Assembly: GCA_033558025.1 (NCBI GenBank)
Contig: JAUCEF010000005.1
Coordinates: 1,302,001-1,366,000 of the forward strand
DNA: 64,000 nt
Direction of reading: 5' to 3'
Source: Phytophthora sp. 'mugwort'
Taxonomy: Eukaryota > Oomycota > Peronosporomycetes > Peronosporales > Peronosporaceae
Notes under the pieces: model-generated
What the model was told of the DNA's origin: nothing
The model's input: the letters and a program-made list of their open reading frames with translations, nothing else
Database searches by the model: none
Shown here: positions 9,622-19,249 of the stretch, one piece after another
Numbering within the stretch: the first letter of the stretch is position 1
How the letters are laid out: the number at the start of each line of letters is the position of its first letter
Position numbers and translations under genes: made by a program

Positions 9622-12009
9622 TTACTTCTTCTGGCGTGTCGTAGTGACCGACGTGTACGACATGCTGGGCTTGAAAGTTGATTGCGGCGGCGGAGGCACG
9701 CCAAAAGGTGGCATTCCAGGGAAGATCTGCTGACCATTCAATGGAACACTAGGATACCCCATTGGCGGGCGGGGGCCACCGAAGCCGCCAAAACCAGACG
9801 ACCCATTGCTGCCGCTGCCGCTATGGAACTGCATTGCGAGCGAGGCAATATCGAATGAGCCTCCACCATTGTTTGACGGGGGCGGAGGCGGAGGTGGGGG
9901 CTGCGGGTATCCGCGTGGCTGCATCGCTCCAAGCGGTACGCTTCCTCGCGGGAAGTACATGGGATTTTGTTGTGGTATCATTGGCGGCATGGGGTATCCC
10001 GGCGGTGCACCCGCAAACTGCCTGCCCGGCATCGGGGGCATCGGGCGGCCGAACATGACTTGGCCTTGCTGTTGTTGGTTCAAAAATGACAGCGGCTGAG
10101 GTGGCTGGGGTGGGTGCTGAAGTGGCTGCGACGACGGAGCCGAGTTAGGTGGTGGAGGCGGACCGCTGACCTGCACAGACTTGGCAAAATCAGAAAAATT
10201 GAAGCCGCCAGAGCTTTCTTGTGTGTTGCCTTGAACCGCTTCGCCATCCGAAGAGTTGAACAAGCCGGGCGGAGGTGGCGATCTACTAGCTGACACCAAT
10301 TTACTACGAGGCTGGCTTTCTTCGCCCGATATTTCCACTGCAGGGACAACACTCGGGAGCGGCTGTAGGGGTGACGGAGCACGAGCAAAGCCGAAGCGCG
10401 ACTGGCGCGTGTTCTCAGTAGGTACGGGGGCTTGCTGCTGCTCCTGCTGTTTCTCGACAGATTGACAGTTTTCAGAAACGGTCTCCTTGTCCTCTTTCTC
10501 GGTTGCTTTGGTCTCATCTTCGTCCTCTTTCTCAGCCTGCTGAGCCTTCTTCTTGCGCGGAAAAACCTCCTCTTCCTCTGAAATGACAATTTCAACTTCT
10601 GCTGGCTCGAGCTGAACCATTTCGTCCTCAACCTGGTCACCCAGCAACGCGTGGAGGTCCATCTGGAGAGCTGGATCTTGGAATTGGGCGAGTCGTAACT
10701 GAGCGTACTGTCGAAACTCGAGTAGCCGATTCTGCTGCGCCTTCTCAATCACAACGAGCTCATCCGCAAACTTCTCGCGAAGACGCAGCTTCTTAATGTA
10801 TGTTGTTGCCACGTGAAATTGCCCGCTCTCTATGGCCTTGCGGATCAGTAGCTCGATATCGTATTGCGGCAGGTACTCGGCTTTATCTTCTTCTTCCTTC
10901 GGACGCACCTCTTCACTGTTCGCAGCAGCTAGCGCAGCTTCAGCGGCTGCAATCGCATCATCGAGCGGGTTTTTACCTAAGTTAAACTTGATCGCGTACT
11001 TAATTGCCTTGTAGAACTCGCCATGTGCGACCATAGCATCCACCAGGTACCTCAGCAAGCTTATCGTCGCGTCTCCATTGCCCTGATCCAGCTTAAACTC
11101 ACGCAGATAGCGCAACGACGTCACAAAGTCGCCCACATGGGCAGTCTCGCGCACCAGCGCTTCGTAGAATTTGGCTCGCGTGTCGTCCTTGTCCGGCAGC
11201 TTGTTCATGCACTTAACGGCCTGGGACCATTGTCGTTGCTTCATCATCTCAACCGCCAGCGCTTCGAGCGGGAACTCCTTGAAGAGCTGCATTTCCATGA
11301 CGCTAGAGACGGCCTCCTCCCAGCTCCTGGTCTCCAGCATGCCGGCCACCAGTTGCGGAGCTGGGAACGTGTCCAGCAATCCAAACTGCTTCGAAAACTT
11401 AAGCGCTGAGCGAAACTTAGCGGCGCGGATCATTGCTTGAATGAGCGCGGGCGGCGTCCAGCAGGGCCGCTCTGCCGTGGCCGCAGCGGTGGCGAGCTGG
11501 TTGAAGCCCGGTACCATCTCCTGCGCCAGTCGCATGGCCGCGCCGAACTGCAGCGCTCGCACCATCTCATTGATCAGCAGCGTGACGAGCGCGTCGTTCT
11601 GTTGCAAATTCAGGTCGCGCACGAGCTGCGCCGCCTGCTCCAGCGTGCGCGGACTCTTTGCCTGCTCCAGCATGAGGCGCACCACGTCTGCTGTCTGGAA
11701 GCGCGTGCTCAAGTGTGCGCTGGCGGCGATAAGGAAGGCAGCATCCGTGAACTTGGCGGTCATCAATAGCTGCTGCAGCCGCGTCTCGAGTTGCTCAGGG
11801 CTCGCGCTGTCTACGTAGGCGCGTGCCTGCGCCACGCCCAATGCAAAAGCGGATGGCTTGGGCTTGGCTGGGGGCTTAGGCTTGGCGTTGTGCTGCTTGG
11901 GTTGCGACTTGGAGCGCGCCGAGGAGGCGGAAGGCCGAGTCTTGCCCGCGGAAGCGGCGCGACTGGCTTGGGAGACGCCCCGCCAATTGGCTGGCGCCGG
12001 CTGCGTCAT
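9622..12009 (-). CDS. Alpha-helical repeat protein with proline-rich C-terminus, function unknown
   Basis: A single exon of 795 residues from the ATG at 12009. The open frame extends upstream but without an ATG. The N-terminal 60 residues are basic and Ser/Pro/Ala-rich. About residues 60-490 consist of regularly spaced amphipathic helices rich in Ala and Leu (RLQQLLMTAKFTDAAFLIAA, ALVTLLINEMVRALQFGAAM), suggesting an alpha solenoid of PPR/TPR-like type, but no repeat consensus is certain. An acidic Glu/Lys segment follows. The last 200 residues are proline and glycine rich with runs of six to eight prolines, suitable for SH3, WW or profilin binding. I do not recognise a named family. The helical part vaguely recalls the non-catalytic region of EXD3/Mut-7-type proteins, but no exonuclease motif is present. 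The gene converges with the SDE2-like gene, 184 bases apart. Confidence 0.85.
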   Translation of the reverse strand: MTQPAPANWRGVSQASRAASAGKTRPSASSARSKSQPKQHNAKPKPPAKPKPSAFALGVAQARAYVDSASPEQLETRLQQLLMTAKFTDAAFLIAASAHLSTRFQTADVVRLMLEQAKSPRTLEQAAQLVRDLNLQQNDALVTLLINEMVRALQFGAAMRLAQEMVPGFNQLATAAATAERPCWTPPALIQAMIRAAKFRSALKFSKQFGLLDTFPAPQLVAGMLETRSWEEAVSSVMEMQLFKEFPLEALAVEMMKQRQWSQAVKCMNKLPDKDDTRAKFYEALVRETAHVGDFVTSLRYLREFKLDQGNGDATISLLRYLVDAMVAHGEFYKAIKYAIKFNLGKNPLDDAIAAAEAALAAANSEEVRPKEEEDKAEYLPQYDIELLIRKAIESGQFHVATTYIKKLRLREKFADELVVIEKAQQNRLLEFRQYAQLRLAQFQDPALQMDLHALLGDQVEDEMVQLEPAEVEIVISEEEEVFPRKKKAQQAEKEDEDETKATEKEDKETVSENCQSVEKQQEQQQAPVPTENTRQSRFGFARAPSPLQPLPSVVPAVEISGEESQPRSKLVSASRSPPPPGLFNSSDGEAVQGNTQESSGGFNFSDFAKSVQVSGPPPPPNSAPSSQPLQHPPQPPQPLSFLNQQQQGQVMFGRPMPPMPGRQFAGAPPGYPMPPMIPQQNPMYFPRGSVPLGAMQPRGYPQPPPPPPPPSNNGGGSFDIASLAMQFHSGSGSNGSSGFGGFGGPRPPMGYPSVPLNGQQIFPGMPPFGVPPPPQSTFKPSMSYTSVTTTRQKK

Positions 12010-12183
12010 GTAGGAGCCTAGTGCTGCGTGCTGAGCGAGGATTTTGGGGATGAAGGATTTTATGTGGGGACGGATTTTGACCAATGGGTGCGCGATCGAC
12101 CAACAAAATGCTGAATTAGAAAATTGTGCAGAGTGGGTGTTTACATTTGAGGTGTACGGTACAATAACATCTCCTACGCCTGC

Positions 12184-13170
12184 TCAGGCGATGGCGGGGA
12201 ACTTGCAGATTGGACAGATTGCCTTCTCCTGGAGCCAGGGGTCGATGCACTCCGGGTGGAAGCGGTGGAAGCACGGCATCATACGGACGCGGCCATCCAC
12301 CTGGAATGCGCTCAGACATACTGAACAGCATGCATTTTCAGACGCCTGCTGCATGCTCTCCCTGTAATTAGCATCAACATTGACAAGCGGGTATACAAGC
12401 AGGTGCAAACGTGTGTCAGTGACAGCTTCTACGACCAGTCGACCCTGTGGACTGCGGTGTCCACTTCAAAGGCAACAAGAAGACAAGACAGAGAGAGCAT
12501 CCACGTACGTCACCGTAACGACGGGCAGCTGCTGGATCTGCTGCGGCGTGGCACCCTCCTGGCGACGCTCGTTCAGCGCCTCGAGCCGCATGAGGCGCTC
12601 GTAGTCGTTGCTGTCGAAGTCGCGGTTGCTCATGAGCAGCTGCAGCGTATCGCCGTCCAGCTGCTCGTACAGCGCGCGGCTCATTTGCATGACGCCGCGC
12701 GGCGCTTGCCTCTGTCGCTGCTGCGCATGCTGCGTCTGGTCGCGCTTGCTGCCCAAGATGATCAGCTCCAGTAGCGAAATGATCCCGTACATGACGACGG
12801 GTAGGCCGACTGGGGGTACAAAACAGAGTAGAAAGAGCAATATTAACGAGTAGCAGTGGCTACAGAGCACTATCTATGGCGCTACGCACACGCTACAGCG
12901 AGCGGGAAGAGCGTCTGAGGGAGGTACATGGCGAGGAAGGCCACCACGGCGCCCAGGCCTCCCGTCAACAAGAGCTCCGTCGCCGCCATGTTCTTGTCTG
13001 CAGAGGGTTAAGGTCGGTTATCAGGAAAATGTACCACTTCTAGCGGTACATCCCACGTCCTCGCCACGCACGAACGAAAGGAAGTCGACCATTTGTAGAT
13101 ACTGCGATTGGTGGAAACACGTAGCAAACCTACCCTCGTCAGAGTTTCTTCCAATCGTAAGTGGAGCCAT
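12184..13170 (-). CDS. Membrane-anchored RING-H2 E3 ubiquitin ligase
   Basis: Four exons, 13170-13134, 12997-12890, 12809-12509 and 12361-12184 (introns 136, 80 and 147 bases), give 207 residues and keep frame throughout. Exons 2 and 3 encode two hydrophobic segments (about 16-62) consistent with a hairpin or two membrane helices. A charged middle with FDSNDYERLMRLEAL and the short QQIQQLP motif resembles the linker of many single-RING ligases. The C-terminal RING-H2 is C161-x2-C164-x14-C179-x-H181-x2-H184-x2-C187-x10-C198-x2-C201, with the E2-contact Trp191 present. Such proteins transfer ubiquitin from an E2 to membrane or nearby substrates; the substrate cannot be deduced. It is divergent from the Ras gene with 153 bases between starts. 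Exon 1 codes for only 12 residues and is the least certain part. Confidence 0.85.
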
Positions 13171-13323
13171 AGTGATGCGCCTTCCTAGCGACTCTTCTCT
13201 GCGCTCAGACTTTCAGTCCAGGCGGGAGAACAGACTCCCCAGACAGAGACAAGAGTCGCCCAAAGGAAGAAGCCGCTGCGCCGATCGACGTCTCCATCGC
13301 ATTCTTCCTCGCCCTACGACATT
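13171..13323. promoter_or_regulatory. Divergent promoter between RING-H2 and Ras-family genes
   Basis: There are 153 bases between opposing start codons. A GCTCAGACTTTCAG sequence near 13202-13215 loosely resembles the oomycete initiator region, but no element is certain. Confidence 0.45.
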
Positions 13324-14332
13324 ATGAGTGATAACAAGGAGTATAAACTGGTAAGTTGACATTATGAAGGGAGATGACGAGAGAGAAACAGGGAAGACTG
13401 ATCGAAGCGCAGCCAAGAGAGAGAGAGAGACGATTCCTAGCTCTTTTTCTTTCCCTTCTTTCCTTCCCCCCTGAGTTTTTACTCTGTCCCTGGTGTTGTA
13501 TTAACGCTGAAATTGCTACTGTAGGTGGTGCTGGGCAGTGGTGGTGTGGGAAAATCCGCTCTAACCATCCGTCTCGTGACCGACAACTTCCTCGAGGACT
13601 ATGACCCCACCATCGGTGCGTCTGGTGACTTACCGCAGGTTTTGAATCGGAAGAAGAATCTAATTGCTCGTATAACCTGCCGGTTATGCTACGTATCTGG
13701 CCAATAGAGGACAGCTACCGGAAGCAGACGACTATCGACAACAGCCCGGCGCTGCTGGACATTCTGGATACGGCTGGTCAGGAGGAATACACGTCCATGC
13801 AGGATCAGGTATGCACCTGCTGCTGCAGTTGAAGACATTGGCAGACGTTAATTGACCGTTTGCTGGGTATTTCCAGTGGATGCGCGAGGGCAAAGGCTTC
13901 CTACTCGTGTACAGTGTGACCAGTCGCAGCTCGTTTGACGACATCGCCGCCTTCAAGGACAAGATCCTGCGCGCTAAGGATGTCGACAACGTGCCCATTG
14001 TGCTGGTCGGCAACAAGTGCGACCTCGAGGCTCAGCGACAGGTGGCTGCCAACGAGGGCAAGGAACTCGCCCGTCAGTGGGGCTGCGCCTTTATGGAGAC
14101 GAGTGCCAAGGAGAGAGTATGTCTTAACTGTCGCGACTTTTCGGGTTGACTTTGGATCGAAGAGCTAATGTCGTGGTGTCATGTGTTTCTGCCACCGCAG
14201 ATATTGAATGAGGAGTGCTTCTACCAGGTGGTACGCGAAATCAGGAAAGCGGAGCGCCCCATGCGCGTGGAGCGACCGCAACCCACCCAGAAGCCGCAGA
14301 AGAAGTCGGGCTTCAAATGCATCATCCTATAG
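13324..14332 (+). CDS. Ras-family small GTPase with CAAX box
   Basis: Five exons, 13324-13350, 13525-13615, 13708-13808, 13877-14116 and 14201-14332, give 196 residues. All G motifs are present: GSGGVGKS (P-loop), YDPTIEDSYRK (switch I effector region, identical in pattern to Ras/Rap), DTAGQEEY (switch II with catalytic Gln), NKCD and ETSAK. A basic tail ends in the CAAX box CIIL, whose final Leu predicts geranylgeranylation. The residue matching human Ras Gly12 is Ser in GSGGVGKS, while the next Gly is kept. The protein should act as a GDP/GTP switch at a membrane. Ras versus Rap assignment is uncertain, since the effector loop fits both. Exon 1 codes for only nine residues, MSDNKEYKL, and joins directly to VVLGSGG. 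Confidence 0.92.
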
Positions 14333-14977
14333 AAGCGCACGAGTCTTTCGAGCTCTCGCCACGTTGAGTCGCGTCGTACGAGGCCCTGGCTTCTATCGTC
14401 TCATCCCGACGTTTTGCTGCTTACATAACAACAGTCAGTTTAGCCCACTTCAGAATCCAGTTAGCCACTCGCTGCCTCGCTCACTCATTTTGCTTCATGT
14501 CGGCCTGGTAGCTATATTACGGACGCTGTCGCACCACATACTGCCTCACTAACGTTACCTCCCGCTCGACATGTTCGTTCGCTTTATTCCTGCTGTTTGC
14601 TGCCTCTGTTAGCATGGGAACCCTATCACGACCGATGTGAGAACAAGAAAAAAAAATGGCGCTTGTTCTTATATGCATTCATGCATGCTTGCAGTCCCCA
14701 ATTTAAAGAAATTTGTTTCGATCCCTCGTGTTCAAATTGACAAAAAAAGCGCTATCATGGGAAGACGTAATAATGGGAGGTGACCAGCTCAAGACTCTTG
14801 TGCGAGCATCCACCACGATAAACGTTACTCCACACGTGAGTTTTTCTTGACCGAATATGATAGTCCTTCACGTGTATTGCTTTGAAGTAACAGAAGTGAC
14901 GAGGACTCCCACAATCCCCACTCACTTCAAGACAGACAAAAGCAGCTCTCATGTGAGTGCGTAACTCATCGCTTTAA
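14333..14977. other. Convergent intergenic region, no gene seen
   Basis: These 645 bases lie between the Ras stop and the kinase stop and must hold both 3' ends. Reading frames here are short and unlike any family. There is an A-run near 14645-14655 and an ATGCATTCATGCATGC stretch near 14675. I see no transposon signature. Confidence 0.5.
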
Positions 14978-17674
14978 TCACGAAGAAATGCCCGTCTGAT
15001 ACCTTACGCGATAGTTCACAAGGTTGGCTGGCGCATTATCCATGTATTGTGCCAGCCACGATACCATCTCAGCTTCCGAAGCTCCAAAATCATCGCGGAA
15101 AACACGGAGCACTCGCGGTAAAACAATTTCTCCAGCACGCTCGTCCACTTCAACCAAACGCTCACAGAAATTTTCTGCCTGCTCTTCAAGTTCCGTATCT
15201 GTGCGTCCAGGCTTCAGGATCGGAACGTCATCGGCACTAGGTAGAGGCTCTGCGCAGTCGATCAGCACCAACAGTGAACGAGGGTCACGAATGTGCAGTC
15301 GGAACTGCAATTTCGGATCTTGCGCCTGCAATTGACGCTCCCAGTAGTTCGACGGCGGCTTGCGGTTGCAGCGCAGAATACCGTGCTTGATATCACCAAG
15401 AGTGAAGTCCAATCCGCCAATCGTGTAGGCTACATCTCGCTCAAAGGCCTTGTACTGCCCAATGTTCTGCGGCACACCAAACTCGATGAGACCGTGAAGC
15501 ACCATGGCGTTGTAACTATTGATGAAGAAGGGCTGACGCTCGTGCTTCGGTAGACTTCCCACGTCAACCTTCTGCAACTTCGACGTTAGCTTCAAGAAGC
15601 GTCGATACTTCTGGCACAGTGGCGCATCAAAGTACTCGGTGGCAGTGCTACCCGTCACTGATACGTGATTCGGAAGGCTAAATCCAGTGGCAATTCCACG
15701 CGGGAACGACTTCAGCGCGTGCAGCTCAGCGATCGCTTCACGAACACGTAGGCACACTTCCATAGGACCCTGTTGGACATCGTCGACACAAACGTACTTC
15801 ATGTTAAGCGGGACAAAGAGCTCGTCGACTTGGAAACGCAGGTAAGTGTCCTTTGCACCTAGATCCGGATGAGAGACGTCCTCAGCAAACACGACATTCA
15901 GCACACGGTTCTTCAGACAATCAGACAGAATTGTGGCTGCTTGGTCATGCGTTTTTTCGAACTTCGTCTTCAATACACGAACAAGCTCATCCGCCGAAGT
16001 GCAGGCCGTATAAGTGGTAAAAAGTCCGACTCGAACATCACCAATGTTGATCTGCGCACGAAGCTTGTCAGCAAACGTGTCCTCCACATACCCTGGAGAG
16101 TCCGCCGAAATCTTCGCTAAGTCAGTGTGAGGACGTCCACCAGAACTTGGGACGGATTCAGCAGCCAGGCCAATGGCAACTGAGGCAATCGCAGAGTTGC
16201 GCAGGTTTCCATTGTTGTTGAACCCGGCATTGCTCGAGCCATCACTCCGGCTTGAAACAGGAGATCCCGACTCAGGCACCGAGTCACCGAACCCGCTCGT
16301 TGGAGTTTCGCTGCTGCTGTTGTGGTTGCGACGACGCAGAGTCGGTGACACAGGTGACACAGGTGGGTTACCTGCGCCAGTGCTGTACAGTGACGGCTGG
16401 TGCAACTTGGCCTCAAGCTCCAGCGCCTCCTGGAACTCCGACACATGCTCTGACAGGAAAGCTTGAATCGGTGCCTGAACGAACGGGAATCGGCAAATGT
16501 CTTCGATTGACGGGCGCTTTGACGCGTCCTGCTGCAGCATCAGCTGCACAAGGAGACGCAGCTCGCGCGAGAATGAAGGCAGAATGGGCGGGAATTCGCC
16601 CTTACAAATCTTGGTGAAAATCTCCGGCAACGTGGACGCCTCAAATGGGCGGCGCAGCATGATCATCTCGTATAGAATGCATCCGAGCGACCAAATGTCC
16701 GACTTCTTGCCGTATGGCTCGCCACGGCAAATTTCAGGAGACATACTTTCAGGCGTACCACAAGCCGTATTCGCCGTGTCATCTCCGGCCAGGGCTTTGG
16801 AAATACCAAAATCGCCGAGCTTCACCACGTTCTTGTGCGTGAGGAAGACGTTCTGCGCCTTCAGATCGCGGTGTAGCACATTCTTGCCGTGGATGTAGGC
16901 GACAGCCAGCACCAGCTGAGCGAACCAGCTCATGATCACAGGTTCGGGGAACGGCCCCATCTTCTCGCGCGAACGCAGCTTCACTAACTGCCGCAAGTTG
17001 CCGCCGTCTGCGTACTCCATGACGATGTTAAGCTCGTCGTCGGCCAGGAAGTGGTCGTAGAAGCGCACGATGTTAACGTGGTACAGCGACTTGAGCAGAA
17101 TGACCTCGTTGTCTGCCTGCTTGCGGCCGTTCTCGGAGATCTGCGAGATTCGCACGCGCTTGACGGCGACAACGGCGCCGTCCAACTTACGGCGCGCCAG
17201 CACGACGGTGCCGTGCGTGCCCTTGCCGATGGTGCGGATCACCTCGATGTCCTGCCACATGCTCTTGTTTGAGGTGCGCTCGAGGCGGCGACTGAGCCAT
17301 ACGTGGCGCACAAGTGTCTTGGCGGTATTAACTTGAATGGGCTTAATGAGGTAATCCTTGGCGCCCTTACTTAGACAGGACGTGACGACGTCCATCTCCT
17401 CGTTGCTGGAGGTCATGACGATCGGGATATGGCCCAGCGTGGCGCTATGCTTCTGGATCTCGTCCAGCAGCTCAATTCCCGTCATGACGGGTAGCATGAC
17501 GTCACACAGCACGAGGTCGAACTTGGCATGGTTGGCCACAAGCAGGTTCAGCGCCTGCTGGCCGTTCTCCACCGCGAAAACCGTGTAGCGACACGACTTG
17601 AGGATGTCGATGGTGGCCATGCGCGTGAACTCGTCGTCCTCCACGACCAGCACCGTCACTTCAGACGGGTCCAT
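14978..17674 (-). CDS. Receiver-NEK kinase-DEP-DUF547 signalling protein
   Basis: One uninterrupted frame of 898 residues. Residues 6-125 form a two-component receiver domain: acidic pair Asp13-Asp14, phosphoacceptor Asp58 in LVLCDVMLP, Thr88 and Lys111. Residues 143-400 are a Ser/Thr kinase of the NEK type: glycine loop GKGTHGTVV, Lys172 in VAVKRV, HRDLKAQN with Asp270, DFG at 288-290, and an activation-loop end CGTPESMSPE. A Ser/Asn-rich linker (430-530) leads to a DEP domain (about 535-617), which usually binds membranes or GPCR/Dishevelled partners. DUF547 (about 690-830, with PFFINSYNAMVLHGLI) and a helical C-terminus follow. The layout suggests that phosphorylation of the receiver controls the attached kinase, which is inference. 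It ends convergent with the Ras gene. The ATG at 17674 precedes the receiver by five residues, so the start is secure. Confidence 0.93.
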   Translation of the reverse strand: MDPSEVTVLVVEDDEFTRMATIDILKSCRYTVFAVENGQQALNLLVANHAKFDLVLCDVMLPVMTGIELLDEIQKHSATLGHIPIVMTSSNEEMDVVTSCLSKGAKDYLIKPIQVNTAKTLVRHVWLSRRLERTSNKSMWQDIEVIRTIGKGTHGTVVLARRKLDGAVVAVKRVRISQISENGRKQADNEVILLKSLYHVNIVRFYDHFLADDELNIVMEYADGGNLRQLVKLRSREKMGPFPEPVIMSWFAQLVLAVAYIHGKNVLHRDLKAQNVFLTHKNVVKLGDFGISKALAGDDTANTACGTPESMSPEICRGEPYGKKSDIWSLGCILYEMIMLRRPFEASTLPEIFTKICKGEFPPILPSFSRELRLLVQLMLQQDASKRPSIEDICRFPFVQAPIQAFLSEHVSEFQEALELEAKLHQPSLYSTGAGNPPVSPVSPTLRRRNHNSSSETPTSGFGDSVPESGSPVSSRSDGSSNAGFNNNGNLRNSAIASVAIGLAAESVPSSGGRPHTDLAKISADSPGYVEDTFADKLRAQINIGDVRVGLFTTYTACTSADELVRVLKTKFEKTHDQAATILSDCLKNRVLNVVFAEDVSHPDLGAKDTYLRFQVDELFVPLNMKYVCVDDVQQGPMEVCLRVREAIAELHALKSFPRGIATGFSLPNHVSVTGSTATEYFDAPLCQKYRRFLKLTSKLQKVDVGSLPKHERQPFFINSYNAMVLHGLIEFGVPQNIGQYKAFERDVAYTIGGLDFTLGDIKHGILRCNRKPPSNYWERQLQAQDPKLQFRLHIRDPRSLLVLIDCAEPLPSADDVPILKPGRTDTELEEQAENFCERLVEVDERAGEIVLPRVLRVFRDDFGASEAEMVSWLAQYMDNAPANLVNYRVRYQTGISS

Positions 17675-18130
17675 GGCGGAAGTGAGATGAAGAGATAATG
17701 GACAGGTGAGGGAGGGGTGGCTGCGCGGCGGAGAAGGTGTAGGCAGAGAGACGAGCGACGCTTCGGACGGAGAAAGAAGGAAGGGAGGAAGGCGAACTCT
17801 CGCTTACTGAAGTATTAGCTACGCTACGTCCGTAAACGTGATGCGATTGGCTGATAGTGAAAACGATAAACTGGTAGGGTAGACAGAAATAGCCTGCGCA
17901 TGCCGATTGTGAGTCACGTATCGAGCACAAGAGGTATTAGAGGCTTTCGTATTTTCAAGACCATGTAAGCTTAACAAAAAGTACGTAAGCGAGATAGCGC
18001 AGAATGACTATGGGATTCCCGTCGGTAGAGAGCTGTTCAGAGGTAACGACGAAGAGAAACACGTAGCAAAAGCACATAGCGCAGCTTTTGCGCGCTCCCC
18101 AAATTCAGACCCCCCCCTATTAGATAAATC
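17675..18130. other. Promoter-side intergenic region of the receiver-kinase gene
   Basis: The 456 bases upstream of the kinase start are purine-rich on the plus strand near the gene (GGAAGTGAGATGAAGAG and similar). No open frame has family resemblance. The end, around 18105-18115, carries a C-run and marks the edge of the first transposon remnant. Confidence 0.4.
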
Positions 18131-18156
18131 CGCGCTAGCTTCGGAGAACTTCGACT

Positions 18157-19180
18157 ATGAACAACACGAACGAGCTCAGCGCAGTGGAAGAGGAGGAGAT
18201 CGTGATGCTATTGCTTCTCGAGGTTGCCGTGAATCTCGTTATCGTACCGTGATCGGCTCTTGGTCCCCGACTTTCGCCTTGACATCCTCGCGATGTCCGA
18301 CCAGGAAGCCAAGGACAGTTTCGCTTCATCACAAGCGACTTACAGCGCCTAGTGGTGTACCTGAAGATCCCCGACCCCGTCGTTACCAAGGAAGGCGTTC
18401 GGACAACTCTGTTAGAAGTCTTGCGTTTGTCTACGCCGCGTGGTTTTCCCGCAGCTTTGAATTGACATGGCGGGAATGTTTGGACGAGTATCTTCAACAC
18501 TCTGTCACATCTTCTATTTCATCGTAGAGCACCTGGCCACGTCGTTCATTGATCTGCTGAACTTTGATACCTACCGAATTACAAAGAATCTGGATCGCTA
18601 TTGCCTGCAATTGCTGCGAATAGCCCCGACTACATCGAAGGCATCTGAGGGATCATTGATGGGACAGTGCGTCTCATTTGTCGCCAATGAATCGCGCTGT
18701 CTATAACATCATAGGCGTGTTCACGCTTTCAATGTTCAAACGGTGGTGGCCCCCGATGGCATAATTTGCCATACCTATGGCCCTGTTGATGGTAGACGCC
18801 ACGATATCTACGTGCTGAGAGAAAGTGATTTGATGGCTCTCTTGGAAGGGAATGCAGCCTCCACAATAAGCTCATCTACGGAGACCCCTCTTACGGCTGT
18901 AAAATGTCTTCTGTAGCCCGTTCAATGGGTGCCGAGTTGATGTCCCGCAGCACGAGGTGAACAAGGTCATGAGCAAGGTCAGAGTGTCAGTGGAGTTGTC
19001 GTACGGGGAGATAACTAGATACGCTTCCTCAACTAGCCTCGACCTGTTGGAACTCTCTACAAGATTGGGATTCGCTTCTCCAACTGCATCACAATCGCCA
19101 GAAGCAAAAACAACAACTCGAAGTACTTTAACTGCCGCCATCAGACGTTCGATGAGTATTTTCACACAACGGCCTAGCTA
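18157..19180 (+). pseudogene. Degenerate PIF/Harbinger (DDE_4) transposase
   Basis: Fragments in different frames line up in the order of oomycete Harbinger transposases: an N-terminal acidic start MNNTNELSAVEEEEIVM, then FITSDLQRLVVYLKIPDPV, GIIDGTVRLICR (first catalytic Asp), GPVDGRRHDIYVLRES (second catalytic region), YGDPSYGCK, MSKVRVSVE-SYGEI (third acidic region, Glu) and a C-terminal KYFNCRHQTFDEYF. At least six stops or frameshifts break it. It faces a Cys-rich companion frame on the opposite strand, the usual convergent two-gene arrangement of Harbinger elements. I could not find its terminal inverted repeats. Confidence 0.7.
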
Positions 19181-19249
19181 ACGATCTGCTAGCACCAACA
19201 TGGATATGAACGCTAAGCATTAAAAACCGTGTTTGGACTTCAACTCACG

